DNA of 14,496 nucleotides from JAGLQA01 sp023135565 (GCA_030639305.1 DAOWCY010000181.1:1-14496), one strand, 5' to 3'. Shown: positions 5,418 to 13,318, numbered from the stretch's first letter. Program-made: numbers and translations. The notes: generated by a model not told the origin, from the sequence alone.

Positions 5418-6080
5418 ATGGTAACTGAAAAATTTAAAGATGCGCTGCAAGATTATTATTTTCTTTTAAACAGGGATTATGCTGAGAAGCCGGCAGTAAA
5501 GCTTGTAGGTGACAGGTACCGGTTGAGCAGTGTCGAAAGGCTTATTTTGTACCGCGGCGTTACTTCGGGCAAAAAGGCCCCGGCCAGGAAAGCCAAATTA
5601 AGCGCTGATCTAAAAGGAAAAAAATTATACATCGACGGTTACAATGTTCTTTTTACGATTAAGAATTACCTGTTGGGTCGGCCTGTTTTTTTGGCAAATG
5701 ATGGTTTCATGCGCGACTGCGGGGAAGTGTACGGCAAAGTAGAAAACGAAACGTTTTTTTTTCGGGCGGTTGATTTGCTGCTCGAATATCTCTGCGGCTG
5801 TGGGGTTTCTGCGGTTGAGGTTTTTTTCGATAGCCCGACGTCCGGAAGCGAAAACCATGCCGGCGAGGTGGAAAAGAGGCTGGCGGCAGTTGGGACAGCA
5901 GGGGAGGTTTTTTTAGTCAAGTATGCGGACAGGGAATTAAGAAAGAAAAAAGATGGTGTTATTGCCACTTCTGATTCTGAGATTATCGACGCGGTGGATT
6001 GTCCGGCTGCTGATTTGGCCCGGGAAGTGTTGGAGACGAATTTCGGGATAAATCTTTTAGACTTAGGAAAATTACTATAG
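5418..6080 (+). CDS. DUF434 / COG2454 family protein, PIN/NYN-like
   Basis: A conserved uncharacterised family found in archaea and bacteria. The N-terminal part (about 1-55, with KFKDALQDYYFLLNRDY and YRLSSVERLILYRGV) fits DUF434. The C-terminal part (about 65-220) fits the companion domain (DUF5616 type) with a PIN/NYN-nuclease-like set of acidic motifs: KKLYIDGYNVLFT (DGYN at 73-76), VEVFFDSPTSGS (Asp138), and VIATSDSEIIDAV (183-191). Similarity to PIN/NYN folds suggests metal-dependent RNase activity, but this is inference. It starts at ATG 5418 with GAAGG 8 nt upstream. It follows hypE across a 222-bp repeat and may be co-transcribed, as no clear promoter of its own is seen. Convergent with the S9 peptidase gene. 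Confidence 0.8.
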   Translation: MVTEKFKDALQDYYFLLNRDYAEKPAVKLVGDRYRLSSVERLILYRGVTSGKKAPARKAKLSADLKGKKLYIDGYNVLFTIKNYLLGRPVFLANDGFMRDCGEVYGKVENETFFFRAVDLLLEYLCGCGVSAVEVFFDSPTSGSENHAGEVEKRLAAVGTAGEVFLVKYADRELRKKKDGVIATSDSEIIDAVDCPAADLAREVLETNFGINLLDLGKLL

Positions 6081-6091
6081 ATAGAGCACAG

Positions 6092-6139
6092 TTAACCACG
6101 AATATACACAAATACTCGCACTAATAATCACAAATAATT
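6092..6139. repeat. Degenerate CACNAATA-type intergenic repeat
   Basis: Between two convergent genes: imperfect units CCACGAATATA, CACAAATACTCG, CACTAATAAT, CACAAATAATT. This resembles the AACCACGAATNNACACGAAT sequences I recall from intergenic regions of many environmental bacterial genomes. No terminator hairpin is evident. Confidence 0.45.
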
Positions 6140-6159
6140 AGGTTATGCCCGATGATCGC

Positions 6160-8706
6160 TTATTTTTCCGGGTAAAGATGGTTCCAGTATTGGGGCTGCT
6201 TTTTTAGGTGTTTGTCAAACCAGGCAATAATCGAATGCATCCACTGCAGCCTTTTTTCGTACTCGAGGATAAAATGCTTCTGCCCGGCAAAAGTAATTAA
6301 CGCTACCTCTTTTTTCAATAATTTCAGGGCGGCAAACATCTGGTAACTTTCCCCGGGGGGGACATTATTATCCTCTTCACCATGCAGCAGCAGCAGCGGC
6401 GTGTTGATCCTGTCGGCCCGGAAAAGCGGGCTGTGACCTACATAGATATCTTTGCGGTTCCAGGGAAAACTCTCCGCGGTGGCAATGGCGCTGTACGTAT
6501 AACCCCAGTCGCCTACTCCCCAATAACTGGCCAAAGAAGCGATGCCGGCATGAGAAATAAGAGCGCCGAAAATATCGGTGTAGGTTGCCAGGTACTGGGT
6601 CATAAAACCGCCGTAAGAAGCACCCATGGCTCCTACCGCCCCGGGATCGATGTATGGATGGGCTTTGAGCAGTTTTTTTACACCGGCGGTAATCTCCACC
6701 GAGGTGGTTTTTCCCCAATCGTTGACATGAGCGGCGGAAAAATCCTGTCCGAAACCCACCGCCCCACTGGGCTGCAGCACATAGACGATATAACCTTTTG
6801 CCGTATACCAGTTAAAGGGGTAGCGCCCGCCGAAACTCCTGGATACAGGGCTGGTACCGCCATAATAATAAACGATGCAGGGGTATTTTTTGTTTTTATC
6901 GAAATTAACCGGGTAGTGTATCCTGCCGGTGATGGTTTTGCCTACTTCCGTCTTAAAATTCCAGGGCGTGACGCTGCCGACTCTCACATGTTTGAAAGCA
7001 TCTCTATTGTAATCTTTAAGCAGGCCGGCATTCCCGGAAGATAAGTTCAAACGGTACAATTTATGAGGCGCCCGGGCGCTGCTGCCCCAGAACACCGCGG
7101 TATTCCTGTTGGCGGCAAAGCCGATGCGGCCGATCACATCGACTTTTGTGTTTAGCTTCTTGAAACTTTTGTTCTTCACCGAGTATTTATAGATGTTTAC
7201 AAAAGATTTATCGGTAACCTGGAAATACATATAACCGGCGGAAGAACTCCAGGAAGCAGTCCTGATGGACGGAGCAAAATCCTTAGTTATAGGCTCGACC
7301 TGGCCGGGATTGCCGGCGTCGCAAATAAATGCCTGGCTGTCGTAATCGTTGGGAATTTTCCCCTCCGGCAGGTTTCTGCCTATGCCGCCGAAAGCAGAAG
7401 GCCCGGCCAGGATCAATAGTTTCTTCCCGTCCGGCGACCAGTGCACCGAGTCGAACCAACTGCCCTGCCAAAAAGGCTTAATCGTAAAGGTTTTCAAGTC
7501 GAAGAGACAAACGATGGATTTACGATATGGGCGGTTTTTGCTGTCGGCCTCATCTTTTATCAGCAGCGCTTTTTTGCTGTCCGGGCTAATTAAAGCAGTA
7601 TCGAAATTTTCTTCCCTGCCGCTTATTTTATGGGTGACGCCGCCGCCGGGAAAATAAACATACATGGCACAGCGCGTCCCCGAATGTTTTCTCCTGTCGG
7701 GAAGCTCTTTTATAAACTTGTAACCGGCGTCCTTTTCCCTCGTGTGATTTACAGTATAGATCAAAAAAGAGTTGTCCGCCGCCCACCAATAGTCGGAGAA
7801 ATCTTTAATTTCTTTTAATAGACATTTAGTAGTGTGGTTATTTAGATTGTAAATGTAGAGCGACGTTTTACCTTTTTTCGTCATGGTATAAGAGAATCTA
7901 CCGGGGTCCTTTAACCACTCTATACCGCTTATCTTTCCGAAATTTCCGGTGTTAAACACCACTTTTCCTGAGTGGGCGTCTAATATTTCTACCCAGCTTT
8001 TCGCCGCGCCGCTCCCTTTTTCGGTTTGGTTCAGGGAAACAGCGGCAAATTTGCCGTTGGGCGAAACCTCGATGCGGCGGACATTTTTTATATTTATAAT
8101 ATTTTCTTCACTCACCCGGTGCCGGGGAGTTAAAGAGACGAGGATTTTATCTTCTTTAAAATCTTCTTCTTTTTTTAGAAATGCTTTAATATTCGTTTCC
8201 ACACCTTTGGGCAGCAGCACTTTTAAAATTAGGATGTGTTTCTTGTCGGCAAGGGTTAAGTCGGCGGTTATTTTGCCTGCGGATGCGCCGGTTTTGAGCT
8301 TCTTCCCATCTAAAAAAAAAGCAGCATGCAGGTCGTTATCACCCTTTTCTATTTGCAGTTTGGCCTGCAGCCAGCGGTAAGATTCTAAGTAGGTGGACAG
8401 GTACAGGATTTTGTCTTCCCTGGGGGAGAATTTGATATCCCGCAGCACCCGCCACTTCAGTTTTTCACCGCTTGCCCAGGTTACCGTCTCGCCCGCGGAG
8501 GGGAGCAAACCCGAAAGAGAAATAAAATCGAAGCCTAACACGGCGGATGTGTTTTTTAATAGATTTTTCTCGGCAGTGGAAACCCCGGCGGGGCCTAAGA
8601 CCAACCACTTATCCACCGGCTGTAAATCCTTTTCCAGGCAGAGACCTTTTCCCGGTAAAAACAACAAACAAAAGATAACCGCCATACAAAACATTTTAAA
8701 TTTCAT
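6160..8706 (-). CDS. Secreted S9-family serine peptidase (prolyl oligopeptidase / DPP type)
   Basis: 848 residues. The signal peptide is residues 1 to about 24 (MKFKMFCMAVIFCLLFLPG), so it acts in the periplasm or envelope. A large N-terminal beta-propeller region (about 190-560, with repeats such as EVSPNGKFAAVS, VHWSPDGKKLLIL and ALISPDSKKALLI) precedes an alpha/beta-hydrolase domain. The catalytic triad is visible: Ser697 in GASYGG, Asp779 in HGEEDNNVP, His811 in GQKHF. Such enzymes release di- or tripeptides or cleave short peptides. Start is ATG 8706 with AGGAGG 5 nt upstream; a longer reading from 8769 would translate repeat sequence and hide the signal peptide. It lies downstream of the outer-membrane protein gene on the same strand, about 160 nt apart with a repeat between, and no strong own promoter is visible. 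Exact substrate class is uncertain. Confidence 0.93.
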   Translation of the reverse strand: MKFKMFCMAVIFCLLFLPGKGLCLEKDLQPVDKWLVLGPAGVSTAEKNLLKNTSAVLGFDFISLSGLLPSAGETVTWASGEKLKWRVLRDIKFSPREDKILYLSTYLESYRWLQAKLQIEKGDNDLHAAFFLDGKKLKTGASAGKITADLTLADKKHILILKVLLPKGVETNIKAFLKKEEDFKEDKILVSLTPRHRVSEENIINIKNVRRIEVSPNGKFAAVSLNQTEKGSGAAKSWVEILDAHSGKVVFNTGNFGKISGIEWLKDPGRFSYTMTKKGKTSLYIYNLNNHTTKCLLKEIKDFSDYWWAADNSFLIYTVNHTREKDAGYKFIKELPDRRKHSGTRCAMYVYFPGGGVTHKISGREENFDTALISPDSKKALLIKDEADSKNRPYRKSIVCLFDLKTFTIKPFWQGSWFDSVHWSPDGKKLLILAGPSAFGGIGRNLPEGKIPNDYDSQAFICDAGNPGQVEPITKDFAPSIRTASWSSSAGYMYFQVTDKSFVNIYKYSVKNKSFKKLNTKVDVIGRIGFAANRNTAVFWGSSARAPHKLYRLNLSSGNAGLLKDYNRDAFKHVRVGSVTPWNFKTEVGKTITGRIHYPVNFDKNKKYPCIVYYYGGTSPVSRSFGGRYPFNWYTAKGYIVYVLQPSGAVGFGQDFSAAHVNDWGKTTSVEITAGVKKLLKAHPYIDPGAVGAMGASYGGFMTQYLATYTDIFGALISHAGIASLASYWGVGDWGYTYSAIATAESFPWNRKDIYVGHSPLFRADRINTPLLLLHGEEDNNVPPGESYQMFAALKLLKKEVALITFAGQKHFILEYEKRLQWMHSIIAWFDKHLKKQPQYWNHLYPEK

Positions 8707-8711
8707 ATTAT

Positions 8712-8717
8712 CCTCCT
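8712..8717 (-). promoter_or_regulatory. Ribosome-binding site fixing the S9 peptidase start
   Basis: Perfect AGGAGG on the minus strand, 5 nt before ATG 8706. It decides the start in favour of the signal-peptide form. Confidence 0.85.
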
Positions 8718-8722
8718 GGTTT

Positions 8723-8759
8723 GGGTGCGGCGCACCCACTCTCTTAGCCGCTTCGCGGC
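8723..8759 (+). repeat. Mosaic hairpin repeat, copy C (short)
   Basis: Contains GGGTGC-GGC-GCACCC (8723-8737), identical to the first hairpin of copy B, and GCCGCTTCGCGGC (8747-8759). The rest of the element is missing. On the minus strand it forms part of the leader of the S9 peptidase, only 6 nt from its ribosome-binding site. Confidence 0.75.
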
Positions 8760-8785
8760 AGTACGCCAAGCGCAGGGCATATTAA

Positions 8786-8812
8786 ATCCGACAAAAGCTG
8801 CTTTTGCCGGAT
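8786..8812 (-). terminator. Hairpin between barrel and peptidase genes
   Basis: ATCCGACAAAAGC and GCTTTTGCCGGAT pair with a single mismatch and a minimal loop. It sits 54 nt past the stop of the outer-membrane protein gene. No clear U-run follows, so it could be a weak terminator, an RNA-end stabiliser or part of the repeat family. Confidence 0.35.
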
Positions 8813-8865
8813 GCTAAGTTTTCAATGCTAATAGCTAATTTTGAAATGCCCCGGCCGCTGCTATC

Positions 8866-9768
8866 TTAAAAAGAGAAGCCGATCATGACCCTGATACAGG
8901 AAAGATCGAGTCCCATCTTACTAATATTGCGCAATTCCCGGTTTTCCGGTTCCGCGGCATAGAGGTCCCAGAACTCGAACCAGCCGCTGCCATAGGGATT
9001 TATTTCGTAAGAGTAAATCGTTCCCTCCACGGATTCTGACAAATTCGGTCCTGTGGACGTTTCGACGCTGCTCTTTTTTTCCCCGGCAAAGGAGTTTATT
9101 TTCAAGTAAAGATACTCGATCTTTAAAAAAAGCCTCGCTTTGTTCCCTAATTTGATCATATATTTCCCGCCTATGGTCACGGCGGCGGCTTTGCCTTTTA
9201 CGTCATAGGTGTCCTGGGTTGTAACCCGGTTAGCTCCTTCCGCATATTCGAAATCCTGGGTAAATGAGAAATCGGTAATATTAAAACCAATGTTGGCATA
9301 GACTCCGAAAGACGAAAACCTACTTTCTACGCCCACATAGGGCATTAAAGAAGAGAGCCTGTAATCGTACCGGTAATTGTGCGTTTCGGCGGTGTCTGTC
9401 CAATTAACGGTATGGTCCCGGGCAGTGAAAGCTTTCCCCGAACTGTACTCGAAGCCTATCTTCAGGCACCAGGTAGGAGAGAAATTATAGTTCAATGAAA
9501 GGTTAAGGGGTATTAATTTGTCGATTTTTTTTACTTCGTCGCCGGTTGTCTCGACAGTTAGTTGGTAGAAGTCTGCATATTGATCGATAAAGCTGCTAAT
9601 CCCGTATATCCTGCTGTAAAAAATATCGTGTTGGTGGATAGGCGCCAGTCCCCCGGAAACCTCGAATTCGAGTTTTTTTATTTCCTTATCGTAGTTTTGC
9701 GCGGAAAGGGGTGGGCAAATTGTCAAGGCCAGCAGGCTCACCACCGCGGCATTAAGAAATTTTTTCAT
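8866..9768 (-). CDS. Outer-membrane beta-barrel protein, unknown subfamily
   Basis: 300 residues with a classical signal peptide (MKKFLNAAVVSLLALTICPPLSA, cleavage before Q24). The remainder is made of alternating amphipathic strands with aromatic girdle residues: LNLSLNYNFSPTWCLKIGFEYSS, LMPYVGVESRFSSFGVYANIGFN, AAVTIGGKYMIKLG, ARLFLKIEYLYLKI. The final strand ends in Phe (CIRVMIGFSF), the usual signal for BAM-dependent insertion. This implies an outer membrane. The long polar inserts (for example around DHTVNWTDTAETHN) look like surface loops. Start ATG 9768 has AGAGG 4-5 nt upstream and a perfect promoter. It precedes the S9 peptidase gene on the same strand and may share its transcript. 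I do not recognise a ligand or a named family. Confidence 0.85.
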   Translation of the reverse strand: MKKFLNAAVVSLLALTICPPLSAQNYDKEIKKLEFEVSGGLAPIHQHDIFYSRIYGISSFIDQYADFYQLTVETTGDEVKKIDKLIPLNLSLNYNFSPTWCLKIGFEYSSGKAFTARDHTVNWTDTAETHNYRYDYRLSSLMPYVGVESRFSSFGVYANIGFNITDFSFTQDFEYAEGANRVTTQDTYDVKGKAAAVTIGGKYMIKLGNKARLFLKIEYLYLKINSFAGEKKSSVETSTGPNLSESVEGTIYSYEINPYGSGWFEFWDLYAAEPENRELRNISKMGLDLSCIRVMIGFSF

Positions 9769-9795
9769 GGTTACCTCTCTAATTGTAAAGAGTAA

Positions 9796-9824
9796 ATTAT
9801 ACTGTAGCCCTTCCTTCCTGTCAA
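9796..9824 (-). promoter_or_regulatory. Consensus promoter of the barrel protein gene
   Basis: Minus strand: TTGACA (9824-9819), a 17-bp spacer, TATAAT (9801-9796). Exact sigma70-type consensus with optimal spacing; leader of about 20 nt before ATG 9768. Confidence 0.88.
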
Positions 9825-9831
9825 ATTATTT

Positions 9832-10040
9832 AAAATTTTGAGCAAACTTTTTCAACCCCGTGGCGCGGCCCCGTACGCACGGGGGGGCGATTAGCCGCTT
9901 CGCGGCAGGAGCCGGCGATGGCCGTTTGTTGTGTAGATAAGCGTATCGCTCATGAAAAGTTTTGATCAAACTTTTTCAAAAGTTTGGCTCCCGGCAGGGA
10001 CTGCCCTTCCCCACGTGGTGGGGCCGCCGGAGGCGAGGCG
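9832..10040 (+). repeat. Mosaic hairpin repeat, copy D (compound)
   Basis: Two partial units back to back. The first has an AT module (AAAATTTTGAGCAAACTTTT, from 9832), CCCCGT-ACGC-ACGGGG (9869-9884) and GCCGCTTCGCGGC (about 9894-9906). The second has the 31-bp AT module (9955-9985) with the AAACTTTT-TC-AAAAGTTT hairpin, CCCGGCAGGG, CCCCAC-GTG-GTGGGG (10009-10023) and CCGCCGGAGGC. It fills the divergent gap between the barrel gene and the metal-uptake operon. Confidence 0.8.
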
Positions 10041-10060
10041 TGACTCCGCAGCCCCCCCCC

Positions 10061-10088
10061 TTGACATTTCGGGGTTTTGTTTTATAAT
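10061..10088 (+). promoter_or_regulatory. Consensus promoter of the metal-uptake operon
   Basis: TTGACA (10061-10066), a 16-bp spacer, TATAAT (10083-10088). A run of nine C (10052-10060) abuts the -35. Leader of about 40 nt to ATG 10136. I see no convincing Zur or Fur operator. Confidence 0.88.
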
Positions 10089-10135
10089 GAAGACGTTCGC
10101 ATACGGTTATAAACCCGCATAAAAACGGAGGTTGT

Positions 10136-11065
10136 ATGAGAAAAATTGTTTTAGTGATTTCGGTTCTCTTAATTTTGTCCGGCTGCGGCCGGGAAAAGCA
10201 AAATACCAGGGAACCCGGGAGAACCGCTAAGGAAAAACTGCCGGTTACCGTTAGTATCCTACCGCAAAAATATTTTGTAGAACGTATCGGGGGCGATAAA
10301 GTGGCCGTCAATGTGATGATACCGCCGGGTCACAGCCCGGCCACCTATGAGCTTATCCCGCGGCAATTGGAAGATTTGAGCCGCTCGAGACTCTACTTTC
10401 GCATCGGTTATATCGCTTTTGAGAAAGCCTGGATGGACAATATCGCCGCAGCCGATAAAAACATGAAAATCATAAACACTGCCCAGGGCGTTCAATTGAT
10501 CGAAGCGAATTCCTTAGGGGAAGAAGACACTCACCAGGGACATGCTCACTATGACGCAGGAAAAGACCACTCTCACAGCGGCGTCGATCCCCATATCTGG
10601 CTTTCGCCCCGGGCGGTCAAAATCCAGGCCGGACACATCCGGGATGCCCTTTCAAAACTGGACCCCGCCAACAGTGCATTTTATGAGGGGAATTTCCGGG
10701 ACTTTGCCGCCGACATAGACGGGCTAAACCAGGAAATGGCTGCGGTTCTTAAAGACCTGCGCAGTAGAAAATTTATGGTATTCCACCCGGCCTGGGGATA
10801 CTTAGGCAGGGATTATAACTTAGAGCAGGTGGCTATCGAAACAGAAGGCAAAGAACCTACTCCCGCCAACCTGAAAAAAGTGATAGATATAGCCCGACAG
10901 GAAAATATCCGGGTCATCTTCGTGCAAAAGCAATTCGACGTTCACAGCGCCCAAACTGTGGCTGCAGAGATCGAAGGGAGAGTGGTGCAGTTGGACCCCC
11001 TGGCCCTCGATTGGTTAGACAACATGAAGCAGATCGCCCGGGCTTTTAAAGAAGCGCTGCAGTGA
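10136..11065 (+). CDS. znuA: Zinc/manganese ABC transporter substrate-binding lipoprotein (ZnuA/TroA family)
   Basis: Captures a transition metal in the periplasm and delivers it to the ABC-3 permease. 309 residues with a lipoprotein signal (VISVLLILSGC, lipid-modified Cys17). Cluster A-1 binding-protein features are GHSPATYE (His66), DPHIWLSP (His153), VFHPAWGYLGRDY (His217) and a C-terminal VQLDPL (Asp287): three His plus one acidic ligand, as in this family. A His-rich loop before the DPH motif (His133, 136, 138, 145, 147) is typical of zinc-specific members and favours zinc over manganese. Start ATG 10136 with GGAGG close upstream. First gene of a three-gene operon under a consensus promoter. 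Metal identity is inferred. Confidence 0.93.
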   Translation: MRKIVLVISVLLILSGCGREKQNTREPGRTAKEKLPVTVSILPQKYFVERIGGDKVAVNVMIPPGHSPATYELIPRQLEDLSRSRLYFRIGYIAFEKAWMDNIAAADKNMKIINTAQGVQLIEANSLGEEDTHQGHAHYDAGKDHSHSGVDPHIWLSPRAVKIQAGHIRDALSKLDPANSAFYEGNFRDFAADIDGLNQEMAAVLKDLRSRKFMVFHPAWGYLGRDYNLEQVAIETEGKEPTPANLKKVIDIARQENIRVIFVQKQFDVHSAQTVAAEIEGRVVQLDPLALDWLDNMKQIARAFKEALQ

Positions 11066-11074
11066 GAAATTAGT

Positions 11075-11899
11075 ATGCCGGGAGGAAAGATACTCGAGTT
11101 AGATAACGTCAGCGCCGGGTATAACGACCGCATGGTGTTAAAAAATATTGACTTTGTTGTGTCCGAGAGGGATTTTATCGGCATTATCGGGGCCAACGGC
11201 AGCGGCAAGACCACGCTCTTAAAAGTAATCCTGGGCTTACTGCGCCCGGTAAAAGGGAATGTGCGTTTCTTTTTCCAGGATCACGAGCAGGCCGGGAGCA
11301 AGAGTCACACCGGTTATTTGCCCCAGGCCAGCAGGTTTGATCCGCATTTCCCTATTTGCGTATACGATGTGGTTCTTTCCGGATTGACCTGTGCCGCAGG
11401 CTCCCGGTCTTTCTGCCGCAAATTAACAAAGGAAGATAAACGAAAAACCGATGAAGTAATGGAACGCATGGGTATTCTCCATTTGAAAAAGAGACCCATA
11501 GGCGAACTCTCCGGCGGCCAGATGCAGCGGGTTTTCCTGGCCAGGGCCCTGATCTCTGCGCCGCGCCTGCTGCTGCTCGATGAACCGAACACCTTTGTAG
11601 ATAAAGGCTTTGAAGCCAATTTTTTTGAAATTTTAGAAGAATTAAACAAAGAAATCGCTATTGTCCTGGTGTCTCATGACCTGGGCATGATTTCTTCTCA
11701 TGTAAAGAGCATTGCCTGTGTGAACCAGGGGCTTTACTATCATGATTCCAGCGAAATCACCCAGGAGCTTCTCGATAATTACGGCTGTCCGATAGATTTG
11801 ATCACCCACGGCCACCTGCCTCACCGCGTATTAAAAGATCATGAACATGCCTATGATGCCTGCGATCGCTGCCGGGGAGAGGAGAAAAAAAATGATTGA
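11075..11899 (+). CDS. znuC: Zinc/manganese ABC transporter ATP-binding protein
   Basis: Cytoplasmic ATPase that powers metal import with the adjacent permease. 274 residues with the complete nucleotide-binding set: Walker A GANGSGKT (39-46), Q-loop YLPQ (Gln84), signature LSGGQ (145-149), Walker B LLLLDE (165-170, catalytic Glu170), D-loop-like TFVD, H-loop His201 (VSHD). The C-terminal tail is rich in His and ends with a CDRC pair (His245, 247, 250, 256, 258; Cys263, 266), which could sense or bind metal. It begins 9 nt after the binding-protein stop with a weak ribosome-binding site, suggesting coupled translation, and its 3' end overlaps the permease gene by 8 nt. Confident family call. 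Confidence 0.94.
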   Translation: MPGGKILELDNVSAGYNDRMVLKNIDFVVSERDFIGIIGANGSGKTTLLKVILGLLRPVKGNVRFFFQDHEQAGSKSHTGYLPQASRFDPHFPICVYDVVLSGLTCAAGSRSFCRKLTKEDKRKTDEVMERMGILHLKKRPIGELSGGQMQRVFLARALISAPRLLLLDEPNTFVDKGFEANFFEILEELNKEIAIVLVSHDLGMISSHVKSIACVNQGLYYHDSSEITQELLDNYGCPIDLITHGHLPHRVLKDHEHAYDACDRCRGEEKKND

Positions 11900-12728
11900 A
11901 CTACTCAGCTACCGGTTTTTTCTTCATGCCTTGTTAGCGGCGGTATTTGCTGCTATTAGCTGCGGTTTTATCGGCACTTATATCGTTACCCGGCGCATTG
12001 TTTTTATCAGCGGCGGTATCAGCCATGCCTCTTTCGGCGGCGTAGGCATCGCTCATTATTTCGGTTTTAATCCCATCCTCGGGGCCGCCGCGTTTGCGGT
12101 GCTCTCCGCTATCGGCATCGAAGCCTTTCCCGGGAAATCCACACTGAGAAAAGACACCAAAATCGGCATCATGTGGTCTTTCGGCATGGCAGTGGGCATC
12201 ATGTTTATTTATATCACCCCGGGGTATGCCGCCAACCTGATGACCTATCTATTCGGCAATATCCTGACAGTTAGCGCTTTTGATCTTTATCTAATGGCCG
12301 GGTTAACCCTGATTATCGTTTTGTTCTTTTTACTGTTATTTAGAGAAATACTTTTTATTGCTTTCGACGAAGAGTACTCCCGCACCCAGGGTTTACCGGT
12401 AAGCTTCATCAACTACACGCTCATCAGCCTGACAGCCCTTACTATTGTGATTAATATCCGGGTGGTGGGCATTATACTGGTTATCTCGCTGCTGACTATT
12501 CCCCAGGCCACAGCCAACCTACTCTCGAAAAATTTTAAAACAATCATATTTTATTCTATCGGTTTCGGTTTTTTATCTTCTATATCCGGCTTATTTCTCT
12601 CTTACCAATTGAAGATTCCATCCGGGGCTTCGATTATCTTTTTCTCGATACTGATTTTTCTTTTAACCCGCCTGTTCGTACACCTGCATTCCGTACTAAA
12701 GCTAAAACGAAAGAAAGCCCCCGGTTGA
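11892..12728 (+). CDS. znuB: Zinc/manganese ABC transporter permease (ABC-3 family)
   Basis: Inner-membrane channel of the metal importer. 278 residues, largely hydrophobic, with about eight membrane segments (for example LLAAVFAAISCGFIGTYIV, LILIIVLFF-type stretches and SIIFFSILIFLLTRLF). The family motif around SGGISHASFGGVGIAHYFG is present, as is the conserved VVGIILVISLLTIPQATA. I chose ATG 11892, which has GAGGAG upstream and gives the family's N-terminus; a reading from 11841 would add 17 residues inside the ATPase gene. It overlaps the ATPase gene by 8 nt, so translation is probably coupled. Last gene of the operon; no clear terminator follows. Confidence 0.93.
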   Translation: MIELLSYRFFLHALLAAVFAAISCGFIGTYIVTRRIVFISGGISHASFGGVGIAHYFGFNPILGAAAFAVLSAIGIEAFPGKSTLRKDTKIGIMWSFGMAVGIMFIYITPGYAANLMTYLFGNILTVSAFDLYLMAGLTLIIVLFFLLLFREILFIAFDEEYSRTQGLPVSFINYTLISLTALTIVINIRVVGIILVISLLTIPQATANLLSKNFKTIIFYSIGFGFLSSISGLFLSYQLKIPSGASIIFFSILIFLLTRLFVHLHSVLKLKRKKAPG

Positions 12729-12756
12729 TTTTTAGTAACTGAAAATTAAAAAAAAG

Positions 12757-12785
12757 TTGACATTTCCCGGCATTAGCACTATTAT
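12757..12785 (+). promoter_or_regulatory. Promoter of the small two-gene module
   Basis: TTGACA (12757-12762), a 17-bp spacer, TATTAT (12780-12785). Start near 12792 leaves a leader of only about 12 nt, which holds AGAGG before ATG 12804. It may also feed the SppA gene downstream. Confidence 0.75.
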
Positions 12786-12803
12786 TTAGTATAAGAGGTA
12801 AAT

Positions 12804-13109
12804 ATGGAAGAAGTAATTAGAGTCAGCGAAAACATCAAGAATATTTTAATAAAGCACACACGCAAAAAAACAGTGGAAGAGAGTCTAAACGAAATATTGA
12901 GAAATGAAATTACCCGGAAGAAAAAAATATATATGATAAAAGTCAAACATTTTGAGAGTAAATATAAATCAGACTTTATGCAGTTCGAGACATCTCAAAA
13001 AGGCAAAGATATGGCTTATGAGTTAGAAAAAAATTACTTTGATTGGGATATGGCTGTTACGGCTGTAGAAGACTTAGAAGAAGAATTAAGACTTTTAGAA
13101 TCCAGGTGA
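12804..13109 (+). CDS. Small antitoxin-like protein
   Basis: 101 residues, highly charged and predicted mostly helical. It begins with a short regulatory-domain-like stretch (MEEVIRVSENIKNILIKHTRKKTVEESLNEIL) and ends in an acidic coiled-coil-like helix (AVTAVEDLEEELRLLESR). The middle segment (FESKYKSDFMQFETSQKGK...ELEKNYFDWDMAV) resembles, from memory, small antitoxins paired with TumE/DUF6516-like toxins, where a KYGxxFxxF...EDYxxWE pattern is common. A good promoter and AGAGG precede ATG 12804. Its TGA overlaps the next ATG (TGATG), the tight coupling typical of toxin-antitoxin pairs. Real gene: likely. Antitoxin role: tentative. Confidence 0.65.
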   Translation: MEEVIRVSENIKNILIKHTRKKTVEESLNEILRNEITRKKKIYMIKVKHFESKYKSDFMQFETSQKGKDMAYELEKNYFDWDMAVTAVEDLEEELRLLESR

Positions 13110-13318
13110 TGTTTAAATCCACTGAAAATGTTATCCAGCAGTTAGAACTTATCTATCGAGAATTTCAATTTCTTATTTCATATGAAATCGAGGAGAAGAC
13201 GATTTCTATTTTGAAAGCAAAAATTTTGTTCAATGAAAACTTATTCATCCAGGTTTATATAAATATCCGGAAACCTAAAATAAGGTGCGCTAAATTAAAG
13301 CTCAGGAGGTTAAATTGA
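13109..13318 (+). pseudogene. Truncated toxin-like ORF
   Basis: 69 codons starting at ATG 13109, overlapping the previous stop by one base. The frame is also open further upstream (to 13043), but that would lie inside the antitoxin-like gene. The product (FKSTENVIQQLELIYREFQFLI..., then ILKAKILFNENLFIQVYINIRKPK) resembles the N-terminal half of small TumE/DUF6516-like toxins, which continue with a strand-rich, His-containing C-terminal half. Here the reading stops soon after KIRCAKLKL, 4 nt into the SppA gene, so the expected C-terminal half is missing and no continuation is seen in other frames. It is probably a decayed toxin. It could instead be a complete small gene of another family. Confidence 0.5.
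13304..13309 (+). promoter_or_regulatory. Ribosome-binding site setting a TTG start
   Basis: Perfect AGGAGG, 5 nt before TTG 13315 and 17 nt before ATG 13327. The spacing selects the TTG codon as the start of the SppA gene. Confidence 0.8.

Noticed and set aside
6382..7044. 220-codon plus-strand frame and others opposite the S9 peptidase
   Set aside because: Antisense to a clear catalytic domain, no ribosome-binding site and no family features.
8707..8769. Extended N-terminus of the S9 peptidase
   Set aside because: Would translate repeat copy C and bury the signal peptide; ATG 8706 has a perfect ribosome-binding site.
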